Source of the DNA: Acetobacteraceae bacterium
GTDB taxonomy: Bacteria; Pseudomonadota; Alphaproteobacteria; Acetobacterales; Acetobacteraceae
Assembly: GCA_030039695.1 (NCBI GenBank)
Contig: JASHVB010000781.1
Coordinates: 1-7,742, forward strand
Length of the DNA stretch: 7,742 bases
Direction of reading: 5' to 3'
In this document: positions 1-6,666 of the stretch, piece by piece
Layout of the letters: each line of letters starts with the position of its first letter
Position numbering within the stretch: the first letter of the stretch is position 1
Notes under the pieces: generated by a model
Seen by the model: the letters and a program-made list of their open reading frames with translations, nothing else
What the model was told of the DNA's origin: nothing
The model's database searches: none
Program-made: the position numbers and the translations under genes

Positions 1-23
1 TGATACTGCTACGCTCTGCATTC

Positions 24-578
24 TTAGTTTCTACCACAACGCGCCTGCTGTAAGCATCTGGAATGCGCCGCTCGCGAGCCAGTAAGACCCCGGTGGCATG
101 GAAAGGATACCGCCCATGTCGGAGGAACCCGCAACACGGCAGCCCAGACCGGCAGGAGCAATCGTGCCGTATAGTCAATCAGGAACAGAAATGCCGCGAT
201 CGAGACAATTCCCAATATCCACCCAATCGTCACCGCGAACTCTGGCACTGCAGTCTTGAATCTTGCCCCTGTGCCGACGGCAAACATCAGGCTGAAGGTA
301 AATAGCCCGACAGTGCATCTGATGACGCTGTTTCGCAGCAACGTAGTGGCGATCAATCGAGGTGCAAGTTGCCCACTCGTAACCTGAATGACGATTAGCA
401 GCGAGCCGAAGGTGAAGACGATGAAGGCCGTCGTTAGGCCTTCAACCGTGTTCAGAGCCTCGGTGGCACCAGAAATAATGGTACCAAACCAAGGAGCCCA
501 ATTGAGCCAGTCATGGAATGCAAACAGGAGGCGGATGAAAGCGTTTTCCAACAGCAACGCCACCAGCGGAACGATCAT
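24..578 (-). pseudogene. DUF2254 family membrane protein, N-terminal part, probably frameshifted
   Basis: Residues 1-145 resemble the N-terminal membrane domain of DUF2254 (PF10011) proteins. Hydrophobic segments lie near residues 3-22, 46-66, 86-104 and 113-134. Between them is the family-typical stretch FTFGSLLIVIQVTSGQLAPR (56-75), followed by ATTLLRNSVIR, and then the LIDYTARLL segment at 133-141. After about residue 145 the resemblance ends, and the last ~40 residues (rich in Arg, Cys and His) look like out-of-frame translation. Another minus-strand frame stays open from about position 155 to the window edge, so a single frameshift near 100-155 is likely. Family members are usually more than twice this length. 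An in-frame TGA lies one codon upstream of the ATG (576-578), and no good Shine-Dalgarno is seen, so the 5' end may be altered too. The family's function is not established. The family call is fairly secure. That the gene is broken is inferred; a sequencing error could look the same. Confidence 0.6.
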
Positions 579-686
579 GGCTCAAGATCGAGTTGGGGAT
601 ACCTTTTCAGGTTGGATCGCAGCAGGAATTCTAACCACACTTGAGGATCTGGGCCGACAGGACACCCACGCAACTTCAGCAACGAG

Positions 687-703
687 CTGCCCTGCCCTGC
701 CCT
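687..703. repeat. Short pentamer tandem repeat (CTGCC x3)
   Basis: Three head-to-tail copies of CTGCC plus a trailing CT lie in the non-coding stretch between the DUF2254 remnant and the 190-residue gene. A tract this short could be chance or a slippage site. No function can be assigned; it is recorded because it sits just left of the palindrome at 718-733. Confidence 0.4.
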
Positions 704-717
704 ATTCCAAGTTGGCC

Positions 718-733
718 GGCCAGCCGGCTGGCC
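718..733. promoter_or_regulatory. Perfect 16-bp palindrome upstream of the 746 gene
   Basis: The sequence GGCCAGCCGGCTGGCC is identical to its own reverse complement. It ends 12 bp before the ATG at 746, where the leader and ribosome binding site would lie. A dimeric repressor operator is one explanation. A small RNA hairpin masking the start, or a recombination or methylation site, are others. GC-rich palindromes do arise by chance, and no second copy is visible in the window. The symmetry is seen directly; any regulatory role is inference. Confidence 0.35.
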
Positions 734-745
734 CTATGATAGAGA

Positions 746-1318
746 ATGGCCCGCGGTTCTGGTACAGTTGACCTCCCAATCATCACTCGTGCGATGGTGT
801 TCGCAGCCTTCCGCAATCTGAACGAAGGTCCACTGCCGTCCAAGACGCTCATCTATTCCATCCTCGCGATTGCCAACGATCGCAGCAGCGATGAGCAGCC
901 ATTCTTCGGCCATGATCTGCGCGAAGCTTATGCCAATCTATATCGACTGCTCCGGCCCTGCCTGCGTGAATGGCGGAAGACACTGAAGAGCATCAAGGGG
1001 CAGAAATACCCGACGGTTGCCGATGATCGGCAGGAGTTGCAATCGCTCATTCACGACGCCGAGATGATCATGAAGGCTCCGACGTTCTATCATCGGATGT
1101 CGGAAGCGAACCGGCGCGGTAAGGACGATGTACCGGAGCAGACACCAATCAACAGAAAGATGCTGAACCTGATGGAGCTTATGGACGCTGCCTACTATAG
1201 CCCATCACAGGCCAAACAGCTTGTCCTCCATCTATTTCCCGGCACCCATCTTGAGGATGCCAACGAAGCATCAAATAAGACTGTTCAACGGCAAAAGCGA
1301 GAACAGTCATCGACCTAA
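746..1318 (+). CDS. Hypothetical protein, 190 residues, no recognised family
   Basis: I do not recognise this protein. It is soluble and charged, with no signal peptide or membrane segment, and looks mostly helical. Residues ~55-110 are rich in Arg, Lys, Glu and Leu, beginning near HDLREAYANLYRLLRPCL and running on to a KGQKYP segment. A second conserved-looking helix near 139-165 reads NRKMLNLMELMDAAYY. The C-terminal ~20 residues are polar and probably disordered. The ATG is preceded directly by an in-frame TAG two codons upstream, so it is the earliest possible start. The only purine tract (AGAGA) abuts the ATG with no spacing, so initiation would be weak; Met17 (794-796) is an alternative but has no better site. 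Base composition is lower in GC than the genes to the right, which suggests acquired DNA. It has no operon partner here. It could be a C-terminal fragment of a larger protein. That it is a real coding region is likely; function is unknown. Confidence 0.6.
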   Translation: MARGSGTVDLPIITRAMVFAAFRNLNEGPLPSKTLIYSILAIANDRSSDEQPFFGHDLREAYANLYRLLRPCLREWRKTLKSIKGQKYPTVADDRQELQSLIHDAEMIMKAPTFYHRMSEANRRGKDDVPEQTPINRKMLNLMELMDAAYYSPSQAKQLVLHLFPGTHLEDANEASNKTVQRQKREQSST

Positions 1319-1325
1319 ACGCAAT

Positions 1326-1339
1326 GGGAGATGACTCCC
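1326..1339 (+). terminator. Weak hairpin after the 190-residue gene
   Basis: GGGAG and CTCCC form a 5-bp stem with a 4-base loop, 7 bp after the TAA stop of the preceding gene. It is followed by a GC-rich run with no T tract, so as an intrinsic terminator it is marginal. The position is right but the strength is poor. Confidence 0.2.
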
Positions 1340-1385
1340 GGCCCCGACCGCGGCAAGGCCAGGAGCACGCTGCCATTCCGCTACA

Positions 1386-1922
1386 TCAGCGCGACGTCGC
1401 GTGCAGCGGAAGCCGCGACAGGCCCAGCAGCACCAGAAGCGTCGTCGTTGCCAGCACCATGGTAAGCGCCGCTGCTGCAAACACATCGCCCCGATCGGTC
1501 AGTCCAAAGATGCCGACGGGCAGCGTGACCCAGCCGGGAGGGTAGACCATGATCGTGGCGCCGAGTTCGCCCATCGACAGTGCGAAACTAACACTGAACG
1601 AGGCGATCAGGTAAGGCGCCGGCCATGGCAACGTGACACGCCGCAGCCGGTCGGCCGGTGTCACGCCCAGGCTCTCCGCCACTTGCTCACAGTCCGCAGG
1701 CAGCCGAGCCAGGCCGGCCAAGACATTGCCGAAGGTGAACGCACAGACCCGCACCAGATGGGCGACCAGCACGATCAGCGTCGTGCCGTTCAGCAGCGCG
1801 GGCGACCAGCTGAACGCCACCAGTAATCCCGAGCCGACCGACGCCGAGGGCGCCGCGCTGGGCAGGAAGAACAGCACGCCGAGCAGCCGCCCGGAGAAGT
1901 GCCGAATACCGCGCTGGCCCAC
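1386..1922 (-). pseudogene. 5'-truncated ABC transporter permease, 2-aminoethylphosphonate type (PhnU/PhnV-like)
   Basis: This 178-residue frame carries the C-terminal half of a binding-protein-dependent ABC permease. The cytoplasmic EAA loop that docks on the ATPase is clear at residues 79-99, starting EQVAESLG and ending at the conserved LP. It is followed by SMGELGATIMVYPPGW (116-131) and TLPVGIFGLTDRGDVF (133-148), which are characteristic of the putative 2-aminoethylphosphonate permeases (PhnU2/PhnV type). The remaining membrane segments lie near 47-70, 102-122 and 148-170. A complete single permease is usually about 260-290 residues and fused versions are about twice that, so the front half is missing. 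The apparent GTG start at 1920-1922 lies where homology stops (around residues 10-18), with no convincing ribosome binding site, and overlaps the oppositely oriented ATPase fragment. It is probably non-functional. The broad permease call is strong, the phosphonate subtype moderately so. Confidence 0.7.
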
Positions 1923-2243
1923 GCCAACCTGCCGGCGGTCCGATTCGAGGGGGAGAGGGACGGCCGCGCGCAGGTGCGCTTTGGCGATACGCTACTGCGC
2001 GAACGCATGCCGCATGGCCGGCCGAACGGTCATGGCGCCGGGCTGTGCCTGCGTCCACATGCGGTGTCGCTGTCGGATGGCGGCGAGAATGTGCTGCGTG
2101 GCAGGGTGCGTGACGTGCTCTGGCAGGGCGACCAGCACAGCATCGCCCTGGATGCGCAGGGGCAGGAGTTGGGGGTTGTCTCGGCGCACCTGGACGATGC
2201 GCCGGCAGTTCCGCCTCTCACCGCGGAAGCTTTCGCCGCGTGA
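1899..2243 (+). pseudogene. 5'-truncated ABC transporter ATPase, TOBE region (PhnT-like)
   Basis: The 114 residues match the C-terminal regulatory region of importer ATPases, not the nucleotide-binding domain. Walker A, the signature motif and Walker B are all absent. The TOBE-type pattern GLCLRPHAVSLSDGGEN (48-64) is followed by GRVRDVLWQGDQHSIALDA (68-86), as in ATPases of putative 2-aminoethylphosphonate uptake systems. The stretch ALAHANLPAVRFEG (5-18) fits the linker just before this domain, so roughly 230-250 N-terminal residues are missing. The GTG at 1899 has GGAG only two bases upstream, too close for efficient initiation. The fragment meets the permease remnant on the other strand within a few tens of bases, so the two probably came from one operon that was rearranged. 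Its TGA stop overlaps the first bases of the hairpin at 2242-2270. A short orphan TOBE protein is possible but less likely. Confidence 0.65.
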
Positions 2244-2270
2244 TCTCTCCCGCCCCAGGCGGGAGAGATC
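2242..2270. terminator. Perfect 13-bp hairpin between convergent genes, likely bidirectional terminator
   Basis: Arms 2242-2254 and 2258-2270 are exact reverse complements (GATCTCTCCCGCC and its partner) around a 3-base loop. It sits in the 39-bp gap between the plus-strand ATPase fragment, whose stop codon overlaps the left arm, and the minus-strand transporter ending at 2283. Placement between converging genes favours transcription termination on both strands. Neither side has a T tract, so it may act by RNA folding or RNA-end protection, or be one copy of a dispersed GC-rich palindromic repeat. Confidence 0.6.
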
Positions 2271-2282
2271 TGCGCGGTTCGC

Positions 2283-3692
2283 TCAATGCGCGATCTGTTC
2301 CAGCGCCAAATCGCGTGTTAGCGGACCGAACACGCCGATCACGCCAATCACCACGAACATCGCCACGGCGATGAACGCCGCCACCGCCGGCACGCCGCCT
2401 GTGTGCAGGAAGTAGCCGATCGCAAGGCCCGCAAACGCCGCGGAGATGCGGCTCCACGAATACACGAACCCGATCGCCCGGGCACGAATGCGCGTCGGGT
2501 ACAGCTCCGCCTGGTAGTTGTGGAACGAGTAGGACATGACGTTGGCGCACAGCGTGAACAGCACGCCGAAAATGATCAGCTCCGTCGGATCCGACAACCG
2601 TGCGAAGATCGTCATGCAGATCAGCATGCCCGCAGCGCCGCCAACGATCTGCCATTTGCGCTCGATCCGATCGGAAAACAGCGTCCCGAGCAGCGGGCCG
2701 AACGGATTGGCGATGGCAATAATGAACGCGTATTGCAGGCTCGCGGTCACGTGGATGCCGCGCGCAATCAGCAGCGTCGGCACCCAAGCCGCGAAGCCAT
2801 AGAAACCGATCGTCTGTGCGAAGTTGAACACCGACAGCATGATGGTGCGTGTGCGATAGGGCGGTTCGAACGCGTCGGCCAGGCGGCCGGCTGCTTCGGC
2901 CTCCGGCGGCTCCGGCACAGCAGGCGGCAACGGGCGGCCGAGTTCGCGCTCCACGCCCGCTTCGATGCGTGCGACGATCGCTTCGGCCTCATCGTTGCGG
3001 CCATGTTTCGCCAGCCAGCGAGGGCTTTCCGGGATGCCGAGCTGCAGCACGAGCACCACGATCGCGCCGACGGAGCCGATCAGCACCACCCAGCGCCAGC
3101 CGTCCCACCCCAACGGCTGCAGCGGCACCAGCCGCCAGGCCAGGAATGCGACCAGCGGCACGGCAAGGTAAGTGATGAACTGGTTCGTGGAGAACGCGCG
3201 ACCGCGCTCACGGCGTGGGATGAGCTCCGCGATGTAGGCATCGATTGTCACCAGCTCGACGCCGAGGCCGATGCCGGCGATGAAGCGCCAGATCACCAAC
3301 GAATATCCAGTCTGCTGGAAGGCCATGATGGCGGAGCACACGGTGTACCAGACCAGGGACCAGACGAAGATGCTGCGCCGGCCCAGACGGTCGGCAATCT
3401 GGCCGAGCAGGAGCGCGCCGAGCCAAAGGCCGGCGAAAGTGGCGAAAACGAACGTGCCGAACCCTGCGACGGCGATCACGTTCAGGCTGGCGAACGGACC
3501 TAGCGACTCGGGCGTGAACAAGCCGGACTTGATCATCCCCGGCGCGACGTATGCGGTGAAGAACAGATCATAGAATTCGAAGACCCCGCCGAGCGAGATC
3601 AGCACGATCATCCTCCAGACGTACCAGGACGGGGGTAACCGGTCGAGCCTCGAGGCGATTTCGCCGGTCTTGTTCACGCTGGGCATGGGCAT
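2283..3692 (-). CDS. MFS transporter, metabolite:H+ symporter / sugar porter type
   Basis: A complete 469-residue inner-membrane secondary transporter with the 12-helix major facilitator layout and a long central cytoplasmic loop (~220-280). Family marks are the loop 2-3 signature GQIADRLGRR (97-106), PRRERGRA after helix 4 (159-166), PESPRWL at the start of the central loop (221-227), the second-half counterpart DRIERK (341-346), and ELYPTRIRARAIG after helix 10 (396-408). The acidic residue in FEFYD of helix 1 (38-42) is typical of proton-coupled carriers for organic acids, aromatic acids or niacin. The substrate cannot be fixed from sequence. Two in-frame ATGs begin the gene (MPMP). GAGAGG abuts the first but is 6 bases from the second (3684-3686), so translation probably starts at the second and the protein is 467 residues. 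It is likely its own transcription unit, 459 bp from the next upstream gene on this strand. Length and motifs are normal; it appears functional. Confidence 0.9.
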   Translation of the reverse strand: MPMPSVNKTGEIASRLDRLPPSWYVWRMIVLISLGGVFEFYDLFFTAYVAPGMIKSGLFTPESLGPFASLNVIAVAGFGTFVFATFAGLWLGALLLGQIADRLGRRSIFVWSLVWYTVCSAIMAFQQTGYSLVIWRFIAGIGLGVELVTIDAYIAELIPRRERGRAFSTNQFITYLAVPLVAFLAWRLVPLQPLGWDGWRWVVLIGSVGAIVVLVLQLGIPESPRWLAKHGRNDEAEAIVARIEAGVERELGRPLPPAVPEPPEAEAAGRLADAFEPPYRTRTIMLSVFNFAQTIGFYGFAAWVPTLLIARGIHVTASLQYAFIIAIANPFGPLLGTLFSDRIERKWQIVGGAAGMLICMTIFARLSDPTELIIFGVLFTLCANVMSYSFHNYQAELYPTRIRARAIGFVYSWSRISAAFAGLAIGYFLHTGGVPAVAAFIAVAMFVVIGVIGVFGPLTRDLALEQIAH

Positions 3693-3698
3693 CCTCTC
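3693..3698 (-). promoter_or_regulatory. Ribosome binding site favouring the second ATG of the 2283-3692 gene
   Basis: On the minus strand this reads GAGAGG. The first ATG (3690-3692) follows with zero spacing, too close for use, while the second ATG (3684-3686) follows after 6 bases, which is near ideal. The start annotated at 3692 may therefore be two codons too long. Confidence 0.55.
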
Positions 3699-3823
3699 AA
3701 TCCCGACCGCTCTGGTGTGGCGGTTCTGCCAATCCGGTCAAGCGGCGCCGTATCGGGGCGCGTTCGGCCTGGCGCAAGAGCTGTCGACGCAAGGCCGTGT
3801 CCCCGGATTGGCATGGATGTGAT

Positions 3824-3852
3824 CTTAGAAATGCTATCGCACTCCATTACAA
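3824..3852 (-). promoter_or_regulatory. Possible sigma70-type promoter for the 2283-3692 transporter
   Basis: Read on the minus strand, TTGTAA (3847-3852) and TCTAAG (3824-3829) are separated by exactly 17 bp, each matching four of six consensus bases. The site lies in the only AT-richer patch of the gap and about 130 bp upstream of the transporter start, implying a leader of roughly that length. Matches are only moderate, so this is a candidate. Confidence 0.3.
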
Positions 3853-4151
3853 TCCCTTTCCGCTGGGGGCGGGCGATTGCCGGTCCTGGTGCCGCAACGC
3901 CGCGCCTCGCCGCTGGTGTCGGCGCGGCTATTCTTGACGGTGCTGGCGGTGCCGGAGGCGTGGGGCGATGCCGCGCTGGCGTTCTAGGCCGCCCCCCCGC
4001 AAGCTTCTGGATCACCGTACTCAGCGCGGCAGTGTGCTTGGCCGCGACGGTGCGGCATGCGCTCTCCAAGGCATTGCCAAGCGCATAGCGATCGCGCGAT
4101 CTGCCGCACGAGACTGGTTCGTCACCACGCTCTGGAAATGCCTGAGGTGCT

Positions 4152-5387
4152 TCACGCAACCATGGCCGGTGCCTGTCGATGCGGCATCTCGGGATGCGTC
4201 TCCGGCATTGCCCACCACGCCAACAACGCCGCCCCGACGCCGACCACCGCCAGTCCGAACAGCGTGGCAGGGACCCCGGCGGCGTCAGCCATCCAGCCGG
4301 CCAGTGCGGTGCTGATCGTTGCGCCGATCCCAACCGCTAGTCCGATCGACCCGATCGCCAGATTCATGTAGCCGCTCTGCCGCGTTACGTCTGCGGCGAT
4401 CAACGGAACCATCAACCCGAACACAGTGGCGCTGAGACCGTCCAGGACCTGGAACAGGATCAGCGGCAGCGCCGCCGGATGCGTTGCGAACAGCACGGCG
4501 AACAGCAGCCCACGCACCGGCAGTGCCGCGAACCCAACCAGCAGGACCGGGCGCCGGCCAAGCCGCTGCGCGAGCGTTCCCATATAAGGAGAGATGGCGG
4601 CCGCCACGAGCTGCGGCACCAGGATGGCGGCGGACACGACCGTGTCAGTGTCGTGCACCTGGGCCGCGAGCGCGTTCAATGCGACGGTCAACATGGCGGC
4701 GTTGCTGACGTGGAACAGAACGGTGCACAGCGCGAAGGCGTGCAGGCCGGATTCGCGGAAGATGTGCCAGGGGCGGCGATCGTGCGGGCGGTCCCTCGGG
4801 TGCTTCACCGCCTCGTGCGTGAGGTCTTCGGTGCAATCCTGCTGCCGGATTACGGCAACCGCGCAGATCGCCGGGACCGCCAGCAGCGCCGTGACGACAA
4901 ACACGGCCTGCGCCGGCAAAACCCACGCGCCGAGACCGAGCAACCCCGCCGTTACCGCGTTGCCGAGTGACGCGTAGCGGCCGTTCACGCCGAGCCGCTC
5001 GCTGTACGAGGTGTGACCGCACAGCCGCAGCGTGATCGCCGCGATCGCCGGCGTGATGATGCACGCAGCGAGCGCATGCACGGCCTCGGCCAGCCAGACC
5101 GGCAGAAGGTAAGGAAGGAAGGCCAGTACGAGAGCAGAGGCGCCGGTGGCCGCCAATGCCGCCGCCGTGATTGGGCCCTTCCGGTGCACGGCGTCGACCA
5201 GCCAGCCGCCGGGCAACTGACCGATCAGGCCGGCCAGGGTTCCAAGACTCAGCGCCACGCCGACGTCAGTCTGGCTCCAGCCTCGTTGGATGAGCCAGAC
5301 CGCGACGTAAGGACCGAACCCCGTCTGCACCGCGGCCGAGAAAAAGTTCAGTGCGTTGAGGCCGACTCGACTCTGCGGGGTTTCCAT
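4152..5387 (-). CDS. MFS transporter, drug-exporter-like general type
   Basis: A complete 411-residue major facilitator protein of the inner membrane with about 12 hydrophobic helices. It begins with a short N-terminus and helix 1 (NALNFFSAAVQTGFGPYVAVW, starting at residue 11). The loop 2-3 motif is degenerate (PGGWLVDAVHRKGP, 59-72), while the equivalent loop in the second half is better kept (MGTLAQRLGRRP, 269-280). The middle loop (~181-212) is hydrophilic and rich in His, Asp and Arg, and links two six-helix halves. The C-terminus after helix 12 begins with the PETHPE pattern often seen at MFS ends. No feature names a substrate; multidrug, metal or metabolite export are all possible. The ATG at 5385-5387 has only AGG about 10 bases upstream, a weak ribosome site. 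It runs in the same direction as the transporter at 2283-3692, but the two show little similarity and the gap is too long for tight co-translation, so a recent tandem duplication is unlikely. Confidence 0.85.
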   Translation of the reverse strand: METPQSRVGLNALNFFSAAVQTGFGPYVAVWLIQRGWSQTDVGVALSLGTLAGLIGQLPGGWLVDAVHRKGPITAAALAATGASALVLAFLPYLLPVWLAEAVHALAACIITPAIAAITLRLCGHTSYSERLGVNGRYASLGNAVTAGLLGLGAWVLPAQAVFVVTALLAVPAICAVAVIRQQDCTEDLTHEAVKHPRDRPHDRRPWHIFRESGLHAFALCTVLFHVSNAAMLTVALNALAAQVHDTDTVVSAAILVPQLVAAAISPYMGTLAQRLGRRPVLLVGFAALPVRGLLFAVLFATHPAALPLILFQVLDGLSATVFGLMVPLIAADVTRQSGYMNLAIGSIGLAVGIGATISTALAGWMADAAGVPATLFGLAVVGVGAALLAWWAMPETHPEMPHRQAPAMVA

Positions 5388-5549
5388 TCAGACGCAACCT
5401 GCCACGAACGGTGAAGAAGGCATAAGCAGGACGCGCGTGATGACGGCCGGGTGTCAGACCAGCCTGCCATCCCCCGACCCAGCGTGCGCGACTGGCTCGC
5501 CCAACAGTCCGCGATGACCGGGGCCGTCAGCCAGCCCGGATCAAATGTG

Positions 5550-6608
5550 TCAGTCGCCCACCGCCCGCAACAGGGGCATCGCCGGTTCGCAGAGTTCCTC
5601 GTAAAGATCGATGTAGTCCTCGGCCATGCGCCGCGCCGTGAAGCGCCGGTCGAAGGTGCGGCGCACCAGTGTACGATCCAGCTCGTCCACCCGGTTCATC
5701 GCCGCAACCGCCGAGGCCTCATCATGCACGATGAAGCCCGACACGCCGTGGTCGATGACTTCCGGCACCGAACCGCGGTTGAACGCGATGACCGGCGTGC
5801 CGCAGGCCATCGATTCGATCATCACCAGGCCGAACGGTTCCGGCCAGTCGATCGGGAACAACAATGCGTGCGCCCCGGAGAGGAACGCAGGCTTCTGCGC
5901 GTCGTTGATCTCACCGATATATTCGACCCATGGGCTGGCATCGATCAGCGGCTTGATCTGCTCGTCCCAGTAGGTCTGGTCTGCCCTGTCGACTTTCGCC
6001 GCGATTTTCAGCCTCAGCCCGACCTTCCCGGCGATGCGGATCGCCTTATCCACGCCTTTTTCCGGTGAGATACGGCCCAAGAAGGCGGCGTATTCCTGCT
6101 TCACCGGCTGTGGCGTCAGCAGGTCGGCGGGCATGCCATGGTGCACGGTGCGCGCCCAGTTGATCCCGGGGATCGGCCGGCGCTGCGCATCCGAAATGGA
6201 GACGAAGGGGGCGTCGGGGAAGGTCTCGTAGATGTCCTTGAACTCGGGGATGTCGAGGCGGCCGTGCAGCGTCGTGAGGAACGGCGTGTCCTGACGCGAG
6301 AACAAGGAGAGCGGGAAGTAGTCGGTATGGAAGTGCAGCACGTCGAACTCATCCGCGCGGCGGTGAATGAACTCCATCATACGCATGTAGATGGCGATCC
6401 AATCGACGACGGTGGGGTCGAGACGCAGGGCCTTGTCGCGCATCGGCGCGAGCTTTGCGGAAGTGATGGAGTCGCCGCTGGCGAACAAAGTCACATCGTG
6501 ACCCATGGCGACGAGTTCTTCGGTCAGAGAATAGACCACCCGCTCGGTACCACCGTACAGCTTGGGCGGTACCGCTTCGAAGAGCGGCGAGATCTGGGCG
6601 ATACGCAT
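5550..6608 (-). CDS. Glycosyltransferase family 4 (GT-B fold, group 1)
   Basis: A complete 352-residue cytoplasmic or membrane-associated retaining glycosyltransferase that would move a sugar from a nucleotide donor to an acceptor glycan or small molecule. The N-terminal acceptor domain begins MRIAQISPLFEAVPPKLYGG and has the glycine-rich GGTERVV loop (19-25), followed by FHTDY (93-97) and TTLHGRLD (112-119). The C-terminal donor domain starts near HHGMP (156-160), with LGRISPEKG (177-185) positioned to bind the nucleotide-sugar phosphates. The EX7E element is intact: Glu257 in WPEPFG and Glu265 in MIESMACGTPVIAF. Length is normal and there is no signal peptide. Close relatives, as I remember them, are single genes in Acetobacteraceae and Methylobacterium, sometimes near glycogen or trehalose genes; donor and acceptor are unknown. 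No good Shine-Dalgarno precedes the ATG (6606-6608). The gene diverges from the ABC exporter across a 196-bp region with promoter-like elements. Confidence 0.92.
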   Translation of the reverse strand: MRIAQISPLFEAVPPKLYGGTERVVYSLTEELVAMGHDVTLFASGDSITSAKLAPMRDKALRLDPTVVDWIAIYMRMMEFIHRRADEFDVLHFHTDYFPLSLFSRQDTPFLTTLHGRLDIPEFKDIYETFPDAPFVSISDAQRRPIPGINWARTVHHGMPADLLTPQPVKQEYAAFLGRISPEKGVDKAIRIAGKVGLRLKIAAKVDRADQTYWDEQIKPLIDASPWVEYIGEINDAQKPAFLSGAHALLFPIDWPEPFGLVMIESMACGTPVIAFNRGSVPEVIDHGVSGFIVHDEASAVAAMNRVDELDRTLVRRTFDRRFTARRMAEDYIDLYEELCEPAMPLLRAVGD

Positions 6609-6666
6609 GTTGGGCGGTCCCGGTTTTACTTGGGTTTACTGACAATCAACGCTGCTATGCTTTCGC

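Larger units (their letters stand above)
3693..4151. other. 459-bp gap between two transporter genes; possible decayed coding fragment
   Basis: No convincing gene fills this stretch. The right half is GC-rich, and long open frames on both strands there give low-complexity Ala/Gly/Pro/Arg translations typical of chance. One plus-strand frame, from about 3829 to a TAG at 3985-3987, uses almost only G/C-ending codons and gives a hydrophobic, natural-looking end (SARLFLTVLAVPEAWGDAAL). It could be the tail of a lost gene, but I recognise no family. A run of seven C (about 3991-3997) follows. A 12-bp palindrome, GATCGCGCGATC, lies at 4090-4101. The promoter candidate at 3824-3852 is also here. Confidence 0.4.

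Noticed and set aside
1633..2415. Long plus-strand open frame spanning the permease and ATPase remnants
   Set aside because: Its translation is Arg/Ser/Pro/Cys-rich low complexity, and it is antisense or out of frame to recognisable protein sequence on both sides.
2403..3503. 366-codon plus-strand open frame opposite the first MFS gene
   Set aside because: Fully antisense to a clear transporter; its charged Arg/Asp/His/Gln-rich translation is the usual shadow of a GC-rich membrane protein gene.
4090..4101. 12-bp palindrome GATCGCGCGATC in the inter-MFS gap
   Set aside because: Short GC-rich palindromes of alternating CG are expected by chance in such DNA and it lies in no meaningful position.
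3674..4333. 219-codon minus-strand open frame across the inter-MFS gap
   Set aside because: Composition is Pro/Ala/Arg low complexity, and it overlaps the ends of both MFS genes in other frames; no motif is seen.
2283..5387. The two MFS genes as a tandem duplication or operon
   Set aside because: Their motifs, lengths and loop structures differ, and 459 bp with a separate promoter candidate lies between them.
5518..5539. Possible terminator hairpin downstream of the glycosyltransferase
   Set aside because: Only a 5-bp stem with a 12-base loop and no T tract on the minus strand.
5451..6068. Plus-strand frame beginning with a natural-looking stretch (IPRPSVRDWLAQQS)
   Set aside because: From 5550 on it is antisense to the glycosyltransferase; the first ~33 codons alone match nothing I know and have no ribosome site.
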